DNA of 64,000 nt from Chitinophaga alhagiae (GCF_003568665.1 NZ_QXMH01000001.1:744001-808000); one strand, 5' to 3'. Positions 1 through 9,699 are shown, counted from the stretch's first letter. Notes: a model not told the origin generated them from the sequence alone. Made by a program: numbers and translations.

Positions 1-1202
1 AGCAGGGTGGCTGCAAATCCGAGCAACATCATTTCCGGCAATATGCCTTTGGCCTCGCGGTAGCGCAACAGGGTTTGCACATTGCGGGCGTTCATTTTGG
101 AACTTTGCTGGAAGGTGATGCTGATCAGCTTGTGCTCTATATACGGGTTGGCGAAACGGTCCAGCACATCCCGCGCAAAAACGGCCGTTTGCGGCCCCAA
201 AGCGCTGAGGGTAGGCAAAATTTCGTCTGTTACCACGGTTTCAAAGAAACGGCGCATGTAGGCGTCCTGCATGCACTCGTACACGGTGTTGAGGCCTGAC
301 AAATAGCCTACGCACACGGCTGCCGTATGGCTGCCGTTGAGGATGCGCAATTTCTGCTCCCGGTAAGGGGTGATGCTGGGGGCGATCAGCATGCGGCTGT
401 CTGTCTGGTGGAAAGCCAGCTGCTGCGCCACCGCGGTGTCTCCCTCAATGGCCCAAAGCAGAAAAGGTTCGGCGTCTATCCACAGTTCATCTTCATAACC
501 GGCCTGTTCCCAGCATTCCTGCAGGTTCTTGGGTTTGCCCGGCACAATGCGGTCTACCAGCGAGCTGCAGAAGCGGTTGGCGGTGGAGATCCAATGTATA
601 AAGTCTTCCGGCAGCTTGTTAAATGCCGCCAGCTGCAGTACGGTCTCTTTCAAGAGCTTGCCGTTGTCTACCACCAGTTCCGTGGGGATGATCACGAAGC
701 CGTCCATCCCCTTGCGGAAGCGCTCATGCAAAATGGCCAGCAGCTTGCCGGGGTAAGAAGCGGGCACGCCTGCGGCCACGTTCTCCTCCACATACTGGAT
801 ACCTACTTCCGTGGTGTTGGAAATAATAATGTTCAGCGTGGGCTGGGTAGCGGCCGCTAATATAGCCTCCCATTCTGCATTCGATTGCAAAACACGACTA
901 ACAGAAGCGTTCACAAGGTGCTGATTAACAGGCTGTCCCTGAGACACGCCTTTGATGTGAGTGGTATAGAGGCCATCTTGCGTGCCAAAAGCGCCCGCAT
1001 CGCCATCTGTAGATTTTACGACCACAATCCTGCCTTCAAAAATGCCTGCCTTATTAGCTTTGTCTACCAGGTAATCTACCAGCCCGCGGAGCAGCACGCC
1101 CGTACCGAATTGGAGGATCTTTTCAGGAAATTGAAAATAGTCAGGTTTAATGCCCCAGGAGGGGTTGTTCATAACGTGTTGCTTGTTGAGTCTCGGTAGC
1201 AT
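1..1202 (-). CDS. uxaB: tagaturonate reductase (altronate oxidoreductase), partial at the left edge
   Basis: Predicted cytoplasmic NAD-dependent reductase that interconverts D-tagaturonate and D-altronate in hexuronate breakdown (mannitol dehydrogenase family). About 400 codons are present; the C-terminus lies beyond the window. Visible hallmarks are the N-terminal nucleotide-binding segment reading PEKILQFGTGVLLRGLVDYL and, further on, IVPTELVVDNGKLL-like and RILNGSHTA stretches typical of UxaB/MtlD proteins. I chose the ATG at 1202 (MLPRLNKQHV...) over the in-frame ATG at 1172 because it adds the LN-K segment usually found just before the FGTG motif; the second start remains possible. The gene is divergent from mnmA and its operon partners are outside the window. 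The reading frame is clean and family membership is clear, but UxaB versus other polyol dehydrogenases of the same family rests on recognition only. Confidence 0.85.
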   Translation of the reverse strand, partial: MLPRLNKQHVMNNPSWGIKPDYFQFPEKILQFGTGVLLRGLVDYLVDKANKAGIFEGRIVVVKSTDGDAGAFGTQDGLYTTHIKGVSQGQPVNQHLVNASVSRVLQSNAEWEAILAAATQPTLNIIISNTTEVGIQYVEENVAAGVPASYPGKLLAILHERFRKGMDGFVIIPTELVVDNGKLLKETVLQLAAFNKLPEDFIHWISTANRFCSSLVDRIVPGKPKNLQECWEQAGYEDELWIDAEPFLLWAIEGDTAVAQQLAFHQTDSRMLIAPSITPYREQKLRILNGSHTAAVCVGYLSGLNTVYECMQDAYMRRFFETVVTDEILPTLSALGPQTAVFARDVLDRFANPYIEHKLISITFQQSSKMNARNVQTLLRYREAKGILPEMMLLGFAATL

Positions 1203-1417
1203 GCATGGATAATTTATTAAATAACATACCTATTTCCAGATAAATATATAACTAGCCCTGGAAATTTTTGACAATTTACTAAAGATTTGTGGGAATCAAT
1301 CGATGTAAATCATTTAAGAAACAAGTGTATCTATGACCCTATTATGAGTATCTATAGGGCCAATGCCCCGTTTTACGGGGGATTTCAGTAATTTTGCATC
1401 CTTAATTCGATGAACAG
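1203..1417. other. divergent intergenic region uxaB/mnmA
   Basis: AT-rich 215-bp spacer between two outward-reading genes. It holds the predicted mnmA -7 element at 1389-1396. On the minus strand a TATATTTA-like -7 candidate for uxaB lies near 1238-1246 (one mismatch to TAnnTTTG, no clear -33 partner). I see no RNA gene or further reading frame here. Confidence 0.5.
1389..1396 (+). promoter_or_regulatory. predicted -7 element (TAATTTTG) of mnmA
   Basis: The octamer matches the Bacteroidota sigma-70 -7 consensus TAnnTTTG exactly and sits 21 nt before the mnmA ATG. No TTTG -33 partner is evident at the usual 19-21 bp distance. Confidence 0.55.
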
Positions 1418-2509
1418 ATGAGCAAGCATGGAAAAGTGCTGGTAGCCATGAGCGGGGGCATTGACAGTACGGTTACTGCCCTGATGCTGCATGAGCAAGG
1501 TTACGAAGTGGTGGGCATTACCATGAAGACCTGGGATTACGCAAGCGCGGGCCCTTCCAAAAAGGAGACCGGCTGCTGTAACCTGGACTCTTTCAATGAT
1601 GCCCGCGCAGCGGCCGTGCATCATGGTTTTCCGCATTTCATACTGGATATACGGGAGGAGTTCGGCGATTTTGTGATCAACAACTTTGTAGACGAATATA
1701 TAGCCGGCCGCACCCCCAACCCTTGTGTGCTGTGCAATACGCACATCAAGTGGCGCGCCCTGATGAAGCGGGCAGACGCTATGGACTGCGAGTTCATTGC
1801 CACCGGCCACTATGCCCGGCTGCGCATGGAAAACGGCCGTGGCGTGATCAGCAAGGGGCTGGACGAGACCAAAGACCAGAGCTATGTACTCTGGGGGCTT
1901 GACCAGGACGTGGTGAAACGCACCCTGCTGCCGCTGGGTACCTACCGGAAAACGGAGATCCGCCAGATGGCGATGGACTTCGGCTACCCCGAACTGGCCA
2001 AAAAGGCGGAAAGCTACGAGATCTGTTTTGTGCCGGACAACGACTACCGGGGTTTCCTGAAACGCAAAGTAGACGGGCTGGAAGAAAGAGTGAACGGCGG
2101 CAATTTTGTGCTGGCGAACGGCACTGTTGTAGGCCAACACAGAGGTTACCCTTTCTATACCATCGGGCAGCGTAAAGGGCTGGAAATTGCCCTTGGCAGG
2201 CCTATTTTTGTGACCGAGATCATCCCGGAAACCAATACCGTGGTACTGGGAGACGAACATGAGCTGAACCGCAGCGAAATGAACGTAGGCGGCCTCAACT
2301 ATGTGAAATATGACCATCTGCCGGAAGGCTTCGAGTCTACCGTAAAGATCCGGTATAAAGACAAAGGCGCGCTGGCCAATGTATACAATGGTGCGGACGG
2401 CCTGGTGAAAGTGGATTTTTACGAGCAGGTGAAAGGAATTGCCCCGGGGCAGAGCGCCGTTTTCTATGAGGGAGACGATGTGATAGCCGGGGGGATCATC
2501 CGAAGATAA
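1418..2509 (+). CDS. mnmA: tRNA-specific 2-thiouridylase MnmA
   Basis: Cytoplasmic enzyme that adds sulfur to U34 of tRNA-Lys, -Glu and -Gln, using ATP and a persulfide donor. The 363-residue protein has the normal length. The PP-loop SGGIDS is at residues 12-17, the first catalytic cysteine is in NPCVLCN (Cys106), and the second is in YEICFVPD (Cys203). The GHYARL and QSYVLWGL segments are typical of the family, and the C-terminal beta-barrel is complete. The start is the only ATG placed directly before the beta strand leading into the PP-loop. It is monocistronic by context: uxaB is divergent, a terminator follows immediately, and the next gene converges on it. Confidence 0.97.
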   Translation: MSKHGKVLVAMSGGIDSTVTALMLHEQGYEVVGITMKTWDYASAGPSKKETGCCNLDSFNDARAAAVHHGFPHFILDIREEFGDFVINNFVDEYIAGRTPNPCVLCNTHIKWRALMKRADAMDCEFIATGHYARLRMENGRGVISKGLDETKDQSYVLWGLDQDVVKRTLLPLGTYRKTEIRQMAMDFGYPELAKKAESYEICFVPDNDYRGFLKRKVDGLEERVNGGNFVLANGTVVGQHRGYPFYTIGQRKGLEIALGRPIFVTEIIPETNTVVLGDEHELNRSEMNVGGLNYVKYDHLPEGFESTVKIRYKDKGALANVYNGADGLVKVDFYEQVKGIAPGQSAVFYEGDDVIAGGIIRR

Positions 2510-2531
2510 TTATCCGATCTTGGATACGAGA

Positions 2532-2561
2532 GGGCCAATGGTAACAGTTGGCCCTTTTTTT
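2532..2561 (+). terminator. rho-independent terminator of mnmA
   Basis: GGGCCAA at 2532-2538 pairs with TTGGCCC at 2548-2554 across a 9-nt loop and is followed by a run of T to 2561. It touches the stop codon of the convergent methyltransferase gene. Confidence 0.9.
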
Positions 2562-3720
2562 ATGGCTTCTTCCCCACCGCCACAAACATCGTATCCGCCC
2601 CGCGCTCATACCCGCCGATCACCCCGCTTTCCGTTATTTCCAGTCCACAATGGCTGCGCAAATACTCCACGGCTTCTTCGTTCTCTTCCCGGAACACCGA
2701 GCAGGTAATATACACAAGCGTACCGCCCGGTTGCAGGAATGGCGTTACATTGGCGGCTATCTCTTTTTGCAGCCTTGCATATTCAGCTATTTGCGATTCT
2801 TTGAAATACCGGATGTTCTCCGGCGTTCTGCCCCAGGTACCGGAGCCGCTGCAGGGCGCATCCAGGATGATGCCGTCAAAGCGGGTGCGTGGCAGTTGTG
2901 CGCGGAGCGTGGGCGCGGTGAGGTCCAGCACTTTGGCGGAATAGTTCTTTACGCCTGCTTCGGCAAAACGTTTTTTCAGATTCTCTAGAATGCTGGCGCG
3001 CACATCGCTGGCAAAGAGGTGTACTGCAGGTTCCTTGTCAAGCAGCAGGATGGATTTGCCTCCGCTGGCCGCACAGCAGTCCCACCAATGCTCACCGGCC
3101 TTTGCATGAAAATGCAGGCCTGTTTCCTGCGAGGAAAGGTCTTGTACTTCGTACCAGCTTTTATCCGGGATGATGCTGTCTGTTTTGGTGCCGTTGGGCA
3201 GCGCCAGCGCATGTTCTCCTATTGGCTGCACAGCAACGCCCGCCGCATCCAGTAAACGGAGAATGGCCGCCATTTTGCCGGGCCTTGCGCGGATGAACAG
3301 ATGCGGTTGCTGCAGGTGAGCGCGGGTGAAGGTTTCACCGTCAATGCCTGCGGAAAGGTGTGGCAGGAAAGGGAAAGCGGCTTGTGCGTTCCAACCTACG
3401 CCTGTTGTAGCCAGTTTTTGTTCCAGCGGGGCGGCGGCCAGTTCATTCCACGCCGGGCGGAAAAAGGCCAGCAGCTCATCCGGCCCCTGCGCGCAAAGGA
3501 AAACGCCCAGCAGTATACGTTCCTTTACAGGCTGCTCATTTTGCCAGCGGCCCGGGCGAAAGTACTGGTATACCAGTTGCTGCACCCACCGCCTGTCTCT
3601 GCTGCCCATGTGGGGATGTACCTTGAAGAAAGTTTTCAGGTAGTGATGCAGCGGTATTGATCCATCGTACCCGGTTATCACCTTTTCGGCCGCATTCATA
3701 TAATTTTCCCAGCGCGTCAT
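2560..3720 (-). CDS. RsmB/RsmF-type 16S rRNA m5C methyltransferase (NOL1/NOP2/Sun family)
   Basis: Predicted S-adenosylmethionine-dependent cytosine-C5 methyltransferase of rRNA (386 aa). The C-terminal catalytic domain carries both conserved cysteines: Cys290 in DAPCSGSG (motif IV) and Cys340 in ITCSVF (motif VI). The SAM-binding region reads WWDCCAASGGKS near residue 215. The N-terminal third resembles the NusB-like RNA-binding part of RsmB in position but is only weakly recognisable, so RsmB versus another member (RsmF, NSUN-like) cannot be decided. It converges with mnmA, and its start codon lies 109 bp from the divergent serine hydrolase. The start gives an N-terminus of normal length. 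Confidence 0.9.
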   Translation of the reverse strand: MTRWENYMNAAEKVITGYDGSIPLHHYLKTFFKVHPHMGSRDRRWVQQLVYQYFRPGRWQNEQPVKERILLGVFLCAQGPDELLAFFRPAWNELAAAPLEQKLATTGVGWNAQAAFPFLPHLSAGIDGETFTRAHLQQPHLFIRARPGKMAAILRLLDAAGVAVQPIGEHALALPNGTKTDSIIPDKSWYEVQDLSSQETGLHFHAKAGEHWWDCCAASGGKSILLLDKEPAVHLFASDVRASILENLKKRFAEAGVKNYSAKVLDLTAPTLRAQLPRTRFDGIILDAPCSGSGTWGRTPENIRYFKESQIAEYARLQKEIAANVTPFLQPGGTLVYITCSVFREENEEAVEYLRSHCGLEITESGVIGGYERGADTMFVAVGKKP

Positions 3721-3829
3721 GTGCGCAAAGATAGGAATGCCGCCGGTATCTTGTCATAGCCATCCAGGTACGGCCATCTCTTCCCAGTACCAGGATTTCT
3801 ACGTAACTTAACTATCATAACCTTCCTGT

Positions 3830-5266
3830 ATGAGATCGCCCCTCAAGATCATCCTGCTACTTTGCCTGCCCCTGCTAGCGCACGGCCAATCTGTTGAAGA
3901 TACCATCCGCCAGGTAGAAAACAACCTGGCCGGCTGGGTCACCTTCGAAAACGAACCACCCACCCGCTGGAACCTGCAGGAAAGATTGCAGACCGGCAAG
4001 ATGCCCGGCGTCAGCATAGCGGTCATAAAAGATTACAAGGTGCATTGGGCCCGCGGGTACGGGTTTGCCGATGTGGCGGAAAAAAGGCCGGTTACCGCGC
4101 AAACGCTCTTCCAGGCGGCGTCCATCAGCAAATCACTTAACGGGGTGGCCATGTTGAAGCTGGTGCAACAAGGCAAGCTGAACCTTGATGAAGACATCAA
4201 CCGCTATCTCAACACCTGGCATCCTTCCGCGGATTCAGGGAAAATAACACTGGCCCACCTGCTGAGCCACACGGCAGGGCTTACCATACATGGCTTTCCG
4301 GGATACGAGGTAACAGATACGCTGCCCACGGTGGAGCAGATATTGCGCGGCGTTCCCCCCGCCAACACGAAAGAAGTGAAGCCGGCGTTTGCCCCGGGTA
4401 AAAAAGTGCAATACTCCGGGGGCGGTACCACTGTTACACAATTGATACTCACCACGGTAACCGGCAAGCCGTATGACCAGTACCTGCAACAGGAAGTGCT
4501 GGACCCTATGGGCATGACCAGCAGCTTCTACACCCAACCCGCGCCCGCCGCCAAAAAACAGCTGCTGGCCACGGCTTACCGGCAAAATGGCAAGCCGGTA
4601 GAGGGCAAATACCACGTGTACCCCGAAATGGCCGCCGCGGGATTGTGGACCAACCCTACAGACCTGGCCCGTTACATTATTGAAACACAGCTTTCCTACG
4701 CCGGCAGGTCTTCCAAAGTACTGACGCCGGCCACCACTAAAACACGGCTCACGCCTTTTATGAGCAATGATGCGGCGCTGGGCGTATTTCTCACCAACGG
4801 CAACAAGTATTTCAGTCATAACGGCGGTAATGAAGGTTTTAAATGCACTTACTCCGGCAGTCTTGACGGCGGCTATGGTTTTGTGATCATGACCAATTCT
4901 GACGATTTCAGTATTGTCAGCGAAGTAATGCGCAGCATTGCCCTCACCTATGGCTGGAATGACCTTTACGATCCTGTTGTGGAGAAAAGCATACAAGTAC
5001 CGGCAGATACTTTGCGCCAATATACAGGGCGGTATACAGGCCGGGGCGTGGAAATAGATGTGACGCTCACCAGCGGCCGGCTCCATATTGCATTGAACGG
5101 CAGCACGCCCATGCAAACGCATTTCACCGCACCCGGCAACTTTGTACTGATGGAAATGCCGATGTATTTGCGGTTCGATAAAACCGGCACCGGCTTTGAC
5201 CTGGTGGCCAGGCAAATGGGGCAGGAAATGCGGTTTGCGAAACAGCCGGAGAAGGCCATGCCATAA
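3830..5266 (+). CDS. exported class C beta-lactamase-family serine hydrolase
   Basis: Predicted periplasmic serine hydrolase of 478 aa; the substrate (D-Ala peptide, ester or beta-lactam) cannot be read from the sequence. A signal peptide covers about residues 1-20 (hydrophobic core IILLLCLPLLA, then HGQ). The catalytic SxxK is S98-I-S-K101, the second motif is Y195-S-G (the usual YxN with Gly at the third place), and the third is H330-N-G-G in place of KTG. A C-terminal beta-rich extension of about 100 residues follows. A paralogue with the same fold is at 61177-62994. It is divergent from the rRNA methyltransferase and single, with no operon partner. The Gly in the YxN position is tolerated in many esterase-like members of the family and argues against a true beta-lactamase. 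Confidence 0.88.
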   Translation: MRSPLKIILLLCLPLLAHGQSVEDTIRQVENNLAGWVTFENEPPTRWNLQERLQTGKMPGVSIAVIKDYKVHWARGYGFADVAEKRPVTAQTLFQAASISKSLNGVAMLKLVQQGKLNLDEDINRYLNTWHPSADSGKITLAHLLSHTAGLTIHGFPGYEVTDTLPTVEQILRGVPPANTKEVKPAFAPGKKVQYSGGGTTVTQLILTTVTGKPYDQYLQQEVLDPMGMTSSFYTQPAPAAKKQLLATAYRQNGKPVEGKYHVYPEMAAAGLWTNPTDLARYIIETQLSYAGRSSKVLTPATTKTRLTPFMSNDAALGVFLTNGNKYFSHNGGNEGFKCTYSGSLDGGYGFVIMTNSDDFSIVSEVMRSIALTYGWNDLYDPVVEKSIQVPADTLRQYTGRYTGRGVEIDVTLTSGRLHIALNGSTPMQTHFTAPGNFVLMEMPMYLRFDKTGTGFDLVARQMGQEMRFAKQPEKAMP

Positions 5267-5303
5267 CGTCCGTTCTTCCATTTCATCTGCGGTATAAATA
5301 AAA

Positions 5304-5331
5304 AAACCGCCCCGGCATAGCGGAACGGTTT
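5304..5331 (-). terminator. rho-independent terminator of sucAB
   Basis: On the minus strand AAACCG pairs with CGGTTT around a GC-rich centre, followed by a T run (the A run at 5297-5306 on the plus strand). It lies 24 bp beyond the sucB stop codon. The convergent serine hydrolase ends 37 bp away on the other side. Confidence 0.8.
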
Positions 5332-5354
5332 ATGACGATATCTGTTACAGGTAA

Positions 5355-6926
5355 TTACAATTTCAACAGCGCTTTCAGCGGGTCTTTCCCGAAGAGCAGC
5401 TGCTCGGGGTTTTCCAGCATTTCCTTCACGCGTACCAGGAAGCTCACAGACTCGCGCCCGTCAATGATGCGGTGATCGTAACTGAGGGCTACGTACATCA
5501 TGGGGCGGATCACTACCTGGCCGTTTACGGCCATGGGGCGCTCCTGTATTTTGTGCATGCCCAGGATGGCGGACTGCGGAATGTTGATGATGGGGGTGCT
5601 CATGAGCGAGCCGAATACACCGCCATTGGTAATGGTAAACGTACCGCCGGTCATTTCTTCCATGGACAGCTTGTTGTCACGGGCCTTGGTGGCCAGTTCC
5701 AGCACTTTTTTCTCAATATCCGCCATGCCCAGGCTTTCCGCGTTGCGGATCACCGGCACCACCAGGCCCTTCGGCGCGGATACGGCTATGGACACATCAC
5801 AGTAATCGTGGTACACGATCTCTTCCCCGTCAATATAGGCGTTCACGGCCGGGAACTCCTGCAGCGCAAAGCAGCATGCTTTGGTGAAGAAGCTCATGAA
5901 ACCGAGGTTGACACCGTGCTGGGTTTTGAATGTCTCTTTGTATTTGCTGCGGATGGCCATCACGTTGGTCATGTCTACCTCGTTGAAAGTGGTAAGCATG
6001 GCCGTCGTATTTTTGGCTTCCACCAGCCTGCGGGATACCACTTTGCGGAGGTTGCTCATTTTCTCGCGGCGGTCGTTGCGGGTAAACAGCTCCTGGCCGA
6101 GGGCCACGCCGGGGTTTTGCAGGGCGGCAAACACATCGTCTTTCATGATCTTGCCCTGTGCGCCGGAACCTTTGATGGTGGCCGGGTCTACTTTTTTATC
6201 CGCAATAACGGCGGCGGCTACCGGCGTTGCTTTAATATCGTTCGGGATGGCGGTTACCGGCGCCTGCTGGGCCTGTTGCTGCGCTTTGGGCGCGGCGGCC
6301 TGCGGCTGCGGCGCGGGTTGCGCTTTATCGGCGGGGCGGGCGGCAGCGGTATCTATCTGGCAGGCTACATCGCCTATGTTGAGGGTATCACCTTCTTTGG
6401 CAATGGTTTTGAGCACGCCCGCTTCTTCCGCGTTCAGCTCAAAGGTGGCTTTTTCAGACTCCAGCTCGCACAGCACTTCATCCCGCTCCACGTACTCTCC
6501 GGTCTGCTTCATCCATTTGATGAGGGTCACTTCACTGATAGATTCACCGATGGTAGGCACTTTGATATCTATGGTGCCTTTGTTCACGGCAGGGGCGGCG
6601 GGCGCAGCGGCAGGAGCGGCTTCCGCTTTTTCAGGCGCTGCTTCCGCGGCTTTGGCGGGAGCGGCGGCAGGGGCCGGGGCGGCGCCTTTGGCATCCGTAT
6701 CAATGGTGCAGGCTACATCCCCTATCTTCAACGTGGCGCCTTCTTCCGCCATTATTTTCAAAACGCCGGGCTTTTCCGCATTCAGTTCAAAAGTGGCCTT
6801 CTCCGATTCCATTTCGCACAATACTTCGTCTTGCTGTACAAAATCGCCGTCTTTTTTCAGCCATTTTGCAATGGTCACTTCGCTGATTGATTCTCCTACC
6901 GTAGGAACTTTAATTTCGATGATCAT
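5355..6926 (-). CDS. sucB: 2-oxoglutarate dehydrogenase E2 component, dihydrolipoamide succinyltransferase, with two lipoyl domains
   Basis: Core of the 2-oxoglutarate dehydrogenase complex; it transfers the succinyl group from lipoamide to CoA in the TCA cycle. The 523-residue protein contains, in order, lipoyl domain 1 (residues 2-77, lipoyl Lys43 in ESEKATFE), an Ala/Pro/Glu-rich linker, lipoyl domain 2 (residues 119-195, Lys159 in the same motif), a second Ala/Gln-rich linker, the E1/E3-binding peripheral domain (about 230-270, [14 protein letters not shown]) and the catalytic domain with H485-R-I-I-D489-G. Most E2o proteins have one lipoyl domain and about 400 residues. The two domains here are very alike, which suggests an internal duplication. 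The gene lies 28 bp downstream of sucA, is surely cotranscribed with it, and has a rare Shine-Dalgarno sequence. Confidence 0.96.
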   Translation of the reverse strand: MIIEIKVPTVGESISEVTIAKWLKKDGDFVQQDEVLCEMESEKATFELNAEKPGVLKIMAEEGATLKIGDVACTIDTDAKGAAPAPAAAPAKAAEAAPEKAEAAPAAAPAAPAVNKGTIDIKVPTIGESISEVTLIKWMKQTGEYVERDEVLCELESEKATFELNAEEAGVLKTIAKEGDTLNIGDVACQIDTAAARPADKAQPAPQPQAAAPKAQQQAQQAPVTAIPNDIKATPVAAAVIADKKVDPATIKGSGAQGKIMKDDVFAALQNPGVALGQELFTRNDRREKMSNLRKVVSRRLVEAKNTTAMLTTFNEVDMTNVMAIRSKYKETFKTQHGVNLGFMSFFTKACCFALQEFPAVNAYIDGEEIVYHDYCDVSIAVSAPKGLVVPVIRNAESLGMADIEKKVLELATKARDNKLSMEEMTGGTFTITNGGVFGSLMSTPIINIPQSAILGMHKIQERPMAVNGQVVIRPMMYVALSYDHRIIDGRESVSFLVRVKEMLENPEQLLFGKDPLKALLKL

Positions 6927-6934
6927 GTGTTATA

Positions 6935-6940
6935 CCCTCC
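6935..6940 (-). promoter_or_regulatory. Shine-Dalgarno sequence (GGAGGG) of sucB
   Basis: On the minus strand GGAGGG ends 8 nt before the sucB ATG. Shine-Dalgarno sequences are scarce in Bacteroidota and in this window, so this one supports the start choice and suggests independent re-initiation in the sucAB mRNA. Confidence 0.7.
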
Positions 6941-6954
6941 AGATAAGTAAAAAA

Positions 6955-9699
6955 TTAGATGTTAAAAGCCGTGTCTATAATTTCCTGCTGCTCCTGCGCA
7001 TGCACTTTTGCATAGCCGGTGGCCGTTGATGCGCTGGGGTTGCGGCTGATCACGCCGTAATTGAACTGTTTCAGGTTCATTTGCAGGAAGCTGGCGGCCC
7101 CCATGTTCAGCGGTTCTTCCTGTACCCAGAACCAGGTGGCGCCTTTGTATTTCTGCTGAATGCCTTCCAGTTGAGCCACGGGCAGCGGGTACAATTGTTC
7201 CAGCCGCACAATGGCCACATCTTTCCGGTCTTCTTTCATTTGTTTTTCGCTCAGGTCAAAGTACATTTTGCCGCTGCAAAGCAGTACTTTCTTCACGCGG
7301 GAAGCATCTGTGATGAACGGATCGTCCAGCACCTCCTTAAAGCCGCCCTGCGTAAATTCCGTTGCCGGGCTGTAACTGCGCACATGGCGCAGGTTAGCCT
7401 TGGGTGAGAAATTGATCATGGGCTTGCGGAAAGGCATGGCCAGCTGGCGGCGCAGCGCATGGAAGAAGCTGGCGGCCGTGGTGCAGTTAGTGACCATGAT
7501 GTTGTATTCCGCGCATTGCTGCAGGAAACGTTCCAGGCGGGCGCTGGAGTGCTCCGGCCCCTGGCCTTCGTAACCGTGCGGCAACAGCATCACCAGGCCG
7601 CTTTGTTTTTGCCACTTGGTTTCCGCGGAGGTAATGAACTGGTCTATCAATGTTTGTCCCCCGTTCATAAAATCACCGAACTGCGCTTCCCAGATGGTGA
7701 GCGCGTACGGGTTGGCTATGGAATAGCCGTATTCAAAACCCAGCACGGCAAATTCGCTGAGCAGGGAGTTATAGATACGGAACTTGCCCTGCCGCTCTCC
7801 TACCTGGCTGAGACGGCTGTGTTCCTGGTCTGTTTCTTCACTTCTTAACACGGCGTGGCGGTGTGAGAAGGTGCCTCTCTTCACATCTTGCCCGCTCAGG
7901 CGCACGTCACGCCCGTCTGCCAGTATGCTGCCGTAAGCCAGCAGCTCGCCGGAAGACCAATCCAGCAACCCCTGTTCATCAAACAGCTTCTGTTTGTCCT
8001 GCAGCAGCTTTTCCACCTTGCGTAAAGGTTTGAAGCCTTCCGGAATGGTCATGATGGCTTTGAAGAGGGTGTCCAGCTGTGCTTTGGTGATGGCCGTGTC
8101 CGGAGATTTAATGAAATCTTCAGGGGTGGACTTGCGCAGCTCCTGCCACCATTTTTCAGGTTTCTGGTAGGTGTATGGCAGCGGATGCTGTTTCACTTCA
8201 TCCAGCCGCTCCTGCAGGTCTGCCCAGAAGGCTTTCTCCATTTCCTGGGCAATGGCCGCGTCTACATCCCCTTTGGCGATCAGCTGCTGGGAATATACTT
8301 CGCGGGGATTGGGGTGCTTGTCAATAGCGGCGTACAGCTTGGGTTGCGTGAATTTCGGATCGTCTCCCTCGTTGTGGCCGTGCTTGCGGTAGCACACCAT
8401 ATCTATGTAAATATCAGAGTTGAACTCCTGGCGGTAGCGGGTGGCAATTTCCGCTATTTTCACCACGGCCTCCACATCGTCCCCGTTCACATGGAACACC
8501 GGCGCCTGCACAATAGACGCCACGCTGGTGCAGTAGTCAGACGAGCGGGCGTCTTCAAAATCAGTTGTGAAGCCGATCTGGTTATTGATCACGAAGTGCA
8601 TGGTGCCCCCTGTGTAATAACCTCTCAGCTTGCTCATCTGGGCTACTTCATATACCACGCCCTGGCCGGCAATAGCGGCATCCCCGTGAATGAGGATGGG
8701 CAGTATCTTGTCATAGTCGCTGCCATAGATCACGTCTGCCTTGCTGCGGGCAAAGCCCACTACCACAGGGTCAACCACCTCCAGGTGAGAGGGGTTGGGC
8801 GTGAGCTGCACGTTCACTTCCTTGCCCGCGGATGTTTGAATGCTGGCGCGGAAACCGAGGTGGTATTTTACGTCGCCGCTGCCCATGGTGGTATCAGGCG
8901 TGGCGGTGCCTTCAAATTCCGAGAATATCTGTTCGTAGGTTTTACCCAGTATGTTGGCCAGCACGTTGAGGCGGCCGCGGTGGGCCATGCCGATGACCGC
9001 TTCCTGCACGCCGTATTCCGCGGCAGTGCTGATCATGGCGTCCAGCGCGGGGATGGTGGTTTCACCGCCTTCCAGCGAAAAACGCTTCTGGCCGATGTAC
9101 TTGGTATGCAGGAACTTTTCGAACATCACACCCTGGTTGAGTTTCATCAGGATGCGTTTTTTCTGTTCGGGAGACAGTGACTTGCGGATGGATGCTTCCA
9201 CTTCTTTCTGCAACCACTCTATTCTGGCGGCATCATTAATATAGGTAAATTCCAGGCCCACGGAAGAGGCGTATACCTCTTTCAGGTGCTGCACAATTTT
9301 TTGGAGGGAGGTTTTGCCGAGGCCTATTACCTGGCCGGCAAAAAATTCGGTTTTCAGATCAGCATCGGACAGGCCGAAGAAGTTAAGTTCAAGGTTGGCG
9401 TGGCGGTCCATACGCTCACGGATAGGGTTGGTTTTGGCCACCAGGTGCCCTTTTTTACGGTACGCCTGGATGAGGCGGTACACGCCCAGTTCTTTCACAA
9501 GCTGTTCGCTGCTCACCGGCAAAGAAGCGGTACCCGTGGCGGTACCCGCTTTCCCGTTGGTATTGCTCACCGCAAAGTCGAAGCCTTCAAAAAATTTGAT
9601 CCATTCCGGGTCTACAGCGGCCGGATCTCTGCGGTACTCCTGGTACAACGATTCAATATACGCCGGGTGCGAGTTGGTGACAAACGAAAAGTCCTTCAT
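6955..9699 (-). CDS. sucA: 2-oxoglutarate dehydrogenase E1 component
   Basis: Thiamine-diphosphate-dependent decarboxylase of the 2-oxoglutarate dehydrogenase complex (914 aa, normal length). The short N-terminal domain that docks E1 to E2 is visible (residues 1-40, HPAYIESLYQEYRRDP). Next come the ThDP-binding half with the GHNEGDDP motif near residue 470 and the HRGRLNVLANI segment, then the transketolase-like pyrimidine domain (EAQFGDFMNGGQ) and the C-terminal domain (WVQEEPLNMG). The start at 9699 gives the canonical N-terminus. It is the first gene of sucAB. A GATATTTG element (one mismatch to the -7 consensus) lies about 84 nt upstream, at 9783-9790 on the minus strand. It is divergent from rpsT. 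Confidence 0.97.
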   Translation of the reverse strand: MKDFSFVTNSHPAYIESLYQEYRRDPAAVDPEWIKFFEGFDFAVSNTNGKAGTATGTASLPVSSEQLVKELGVYRLIQAYRKKGHLVAKTNPIRERMDRHANLELNFFGLSDADLKTEFFAGQVIGLGKTSLQKIVQHLKEVYASSVGLEFTYINDAARIEWLQKEVEASIRKSLSPEQKKRILMKLNQGVMFEKFLHTKYIGQKRFSLEGGETTIPALDAMISTAAEYGVQEAVIGMAHRGRLNVLANILGKTYEQIFSEFEGTATPDTTMGSGDVKYHLGFRASIQTSAGKEVNVQLTPNPSHLEVVDPVVVGFARSKADVIYGSDYDKILPILIHGDAAIAGQGVVYEVAQMSKLRGYYTGGTMHFVINNQIGFTTDFEDARSSDYCTSVASIVQAPVFHVNGDDVEAVVKIAEIATRYRQEFNSDIYIDMVCYRKHGHNEGDDPKFTQPKLYAAIDKHPNPREVYSQQLIAKGDVDAAIAQEMEKAFWADLQERLDEVKQHPLPYTYQKPEKWWQELRKSTPEDFIKSPDTAITKAQLDTLFKAIMTIPEGFKPLRKVEKLLQDKQKLFDEQGLLDWSSGELLAYGSILADGRDVRLSGQDVKRGTFSHRHAVLRSEETDQEHSRLSQVGERQGKFRIYNSLLSEFAVLGFEYGYSIANPYALTIWEAQFGDFMNGGQTLIDQFITSAETKWQKQSGLVMLLPHGYEGQGPEHSSARLERFLQQCAEYNIMVTNCTTAASFFHALRRQLAMPFRKPMINFSPKANLRHVRSYSPATEFTQGGFKEVLDDPFITDASRVKKVLLCSGKMYFDLSEKQMKEDRKDVAIVRLEQLYPLPVAQLEGIQQKYKGATWFWVQEEPLNMGAASFLQMNLKQFNYGVISRNPSASTATGYAKVHAQEQQEIIDTAFNI

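Noticed and set aside
75-1199. Several plus-strand frames over the left edge
   Set aside because: The minus strand reads through as one continuous UxaB-like protein, so the plus-strand frames are its shadows.
1385-2317. 310-codon frame opposite mnmA
   Set aside because: Antisense to a complete MnmA with all catalytic motifs; no start signal and no recognisable domain.
5472-6890. 472-codon open frame opposite sucB on the plus strand
   Set aside because: It is the antisense of a certain, highly conserved gene. The composition (Phe/Gly/His-rich) is what the opposite strand of Ala/Glu-rich linker codons gives, and no family is recognisable.
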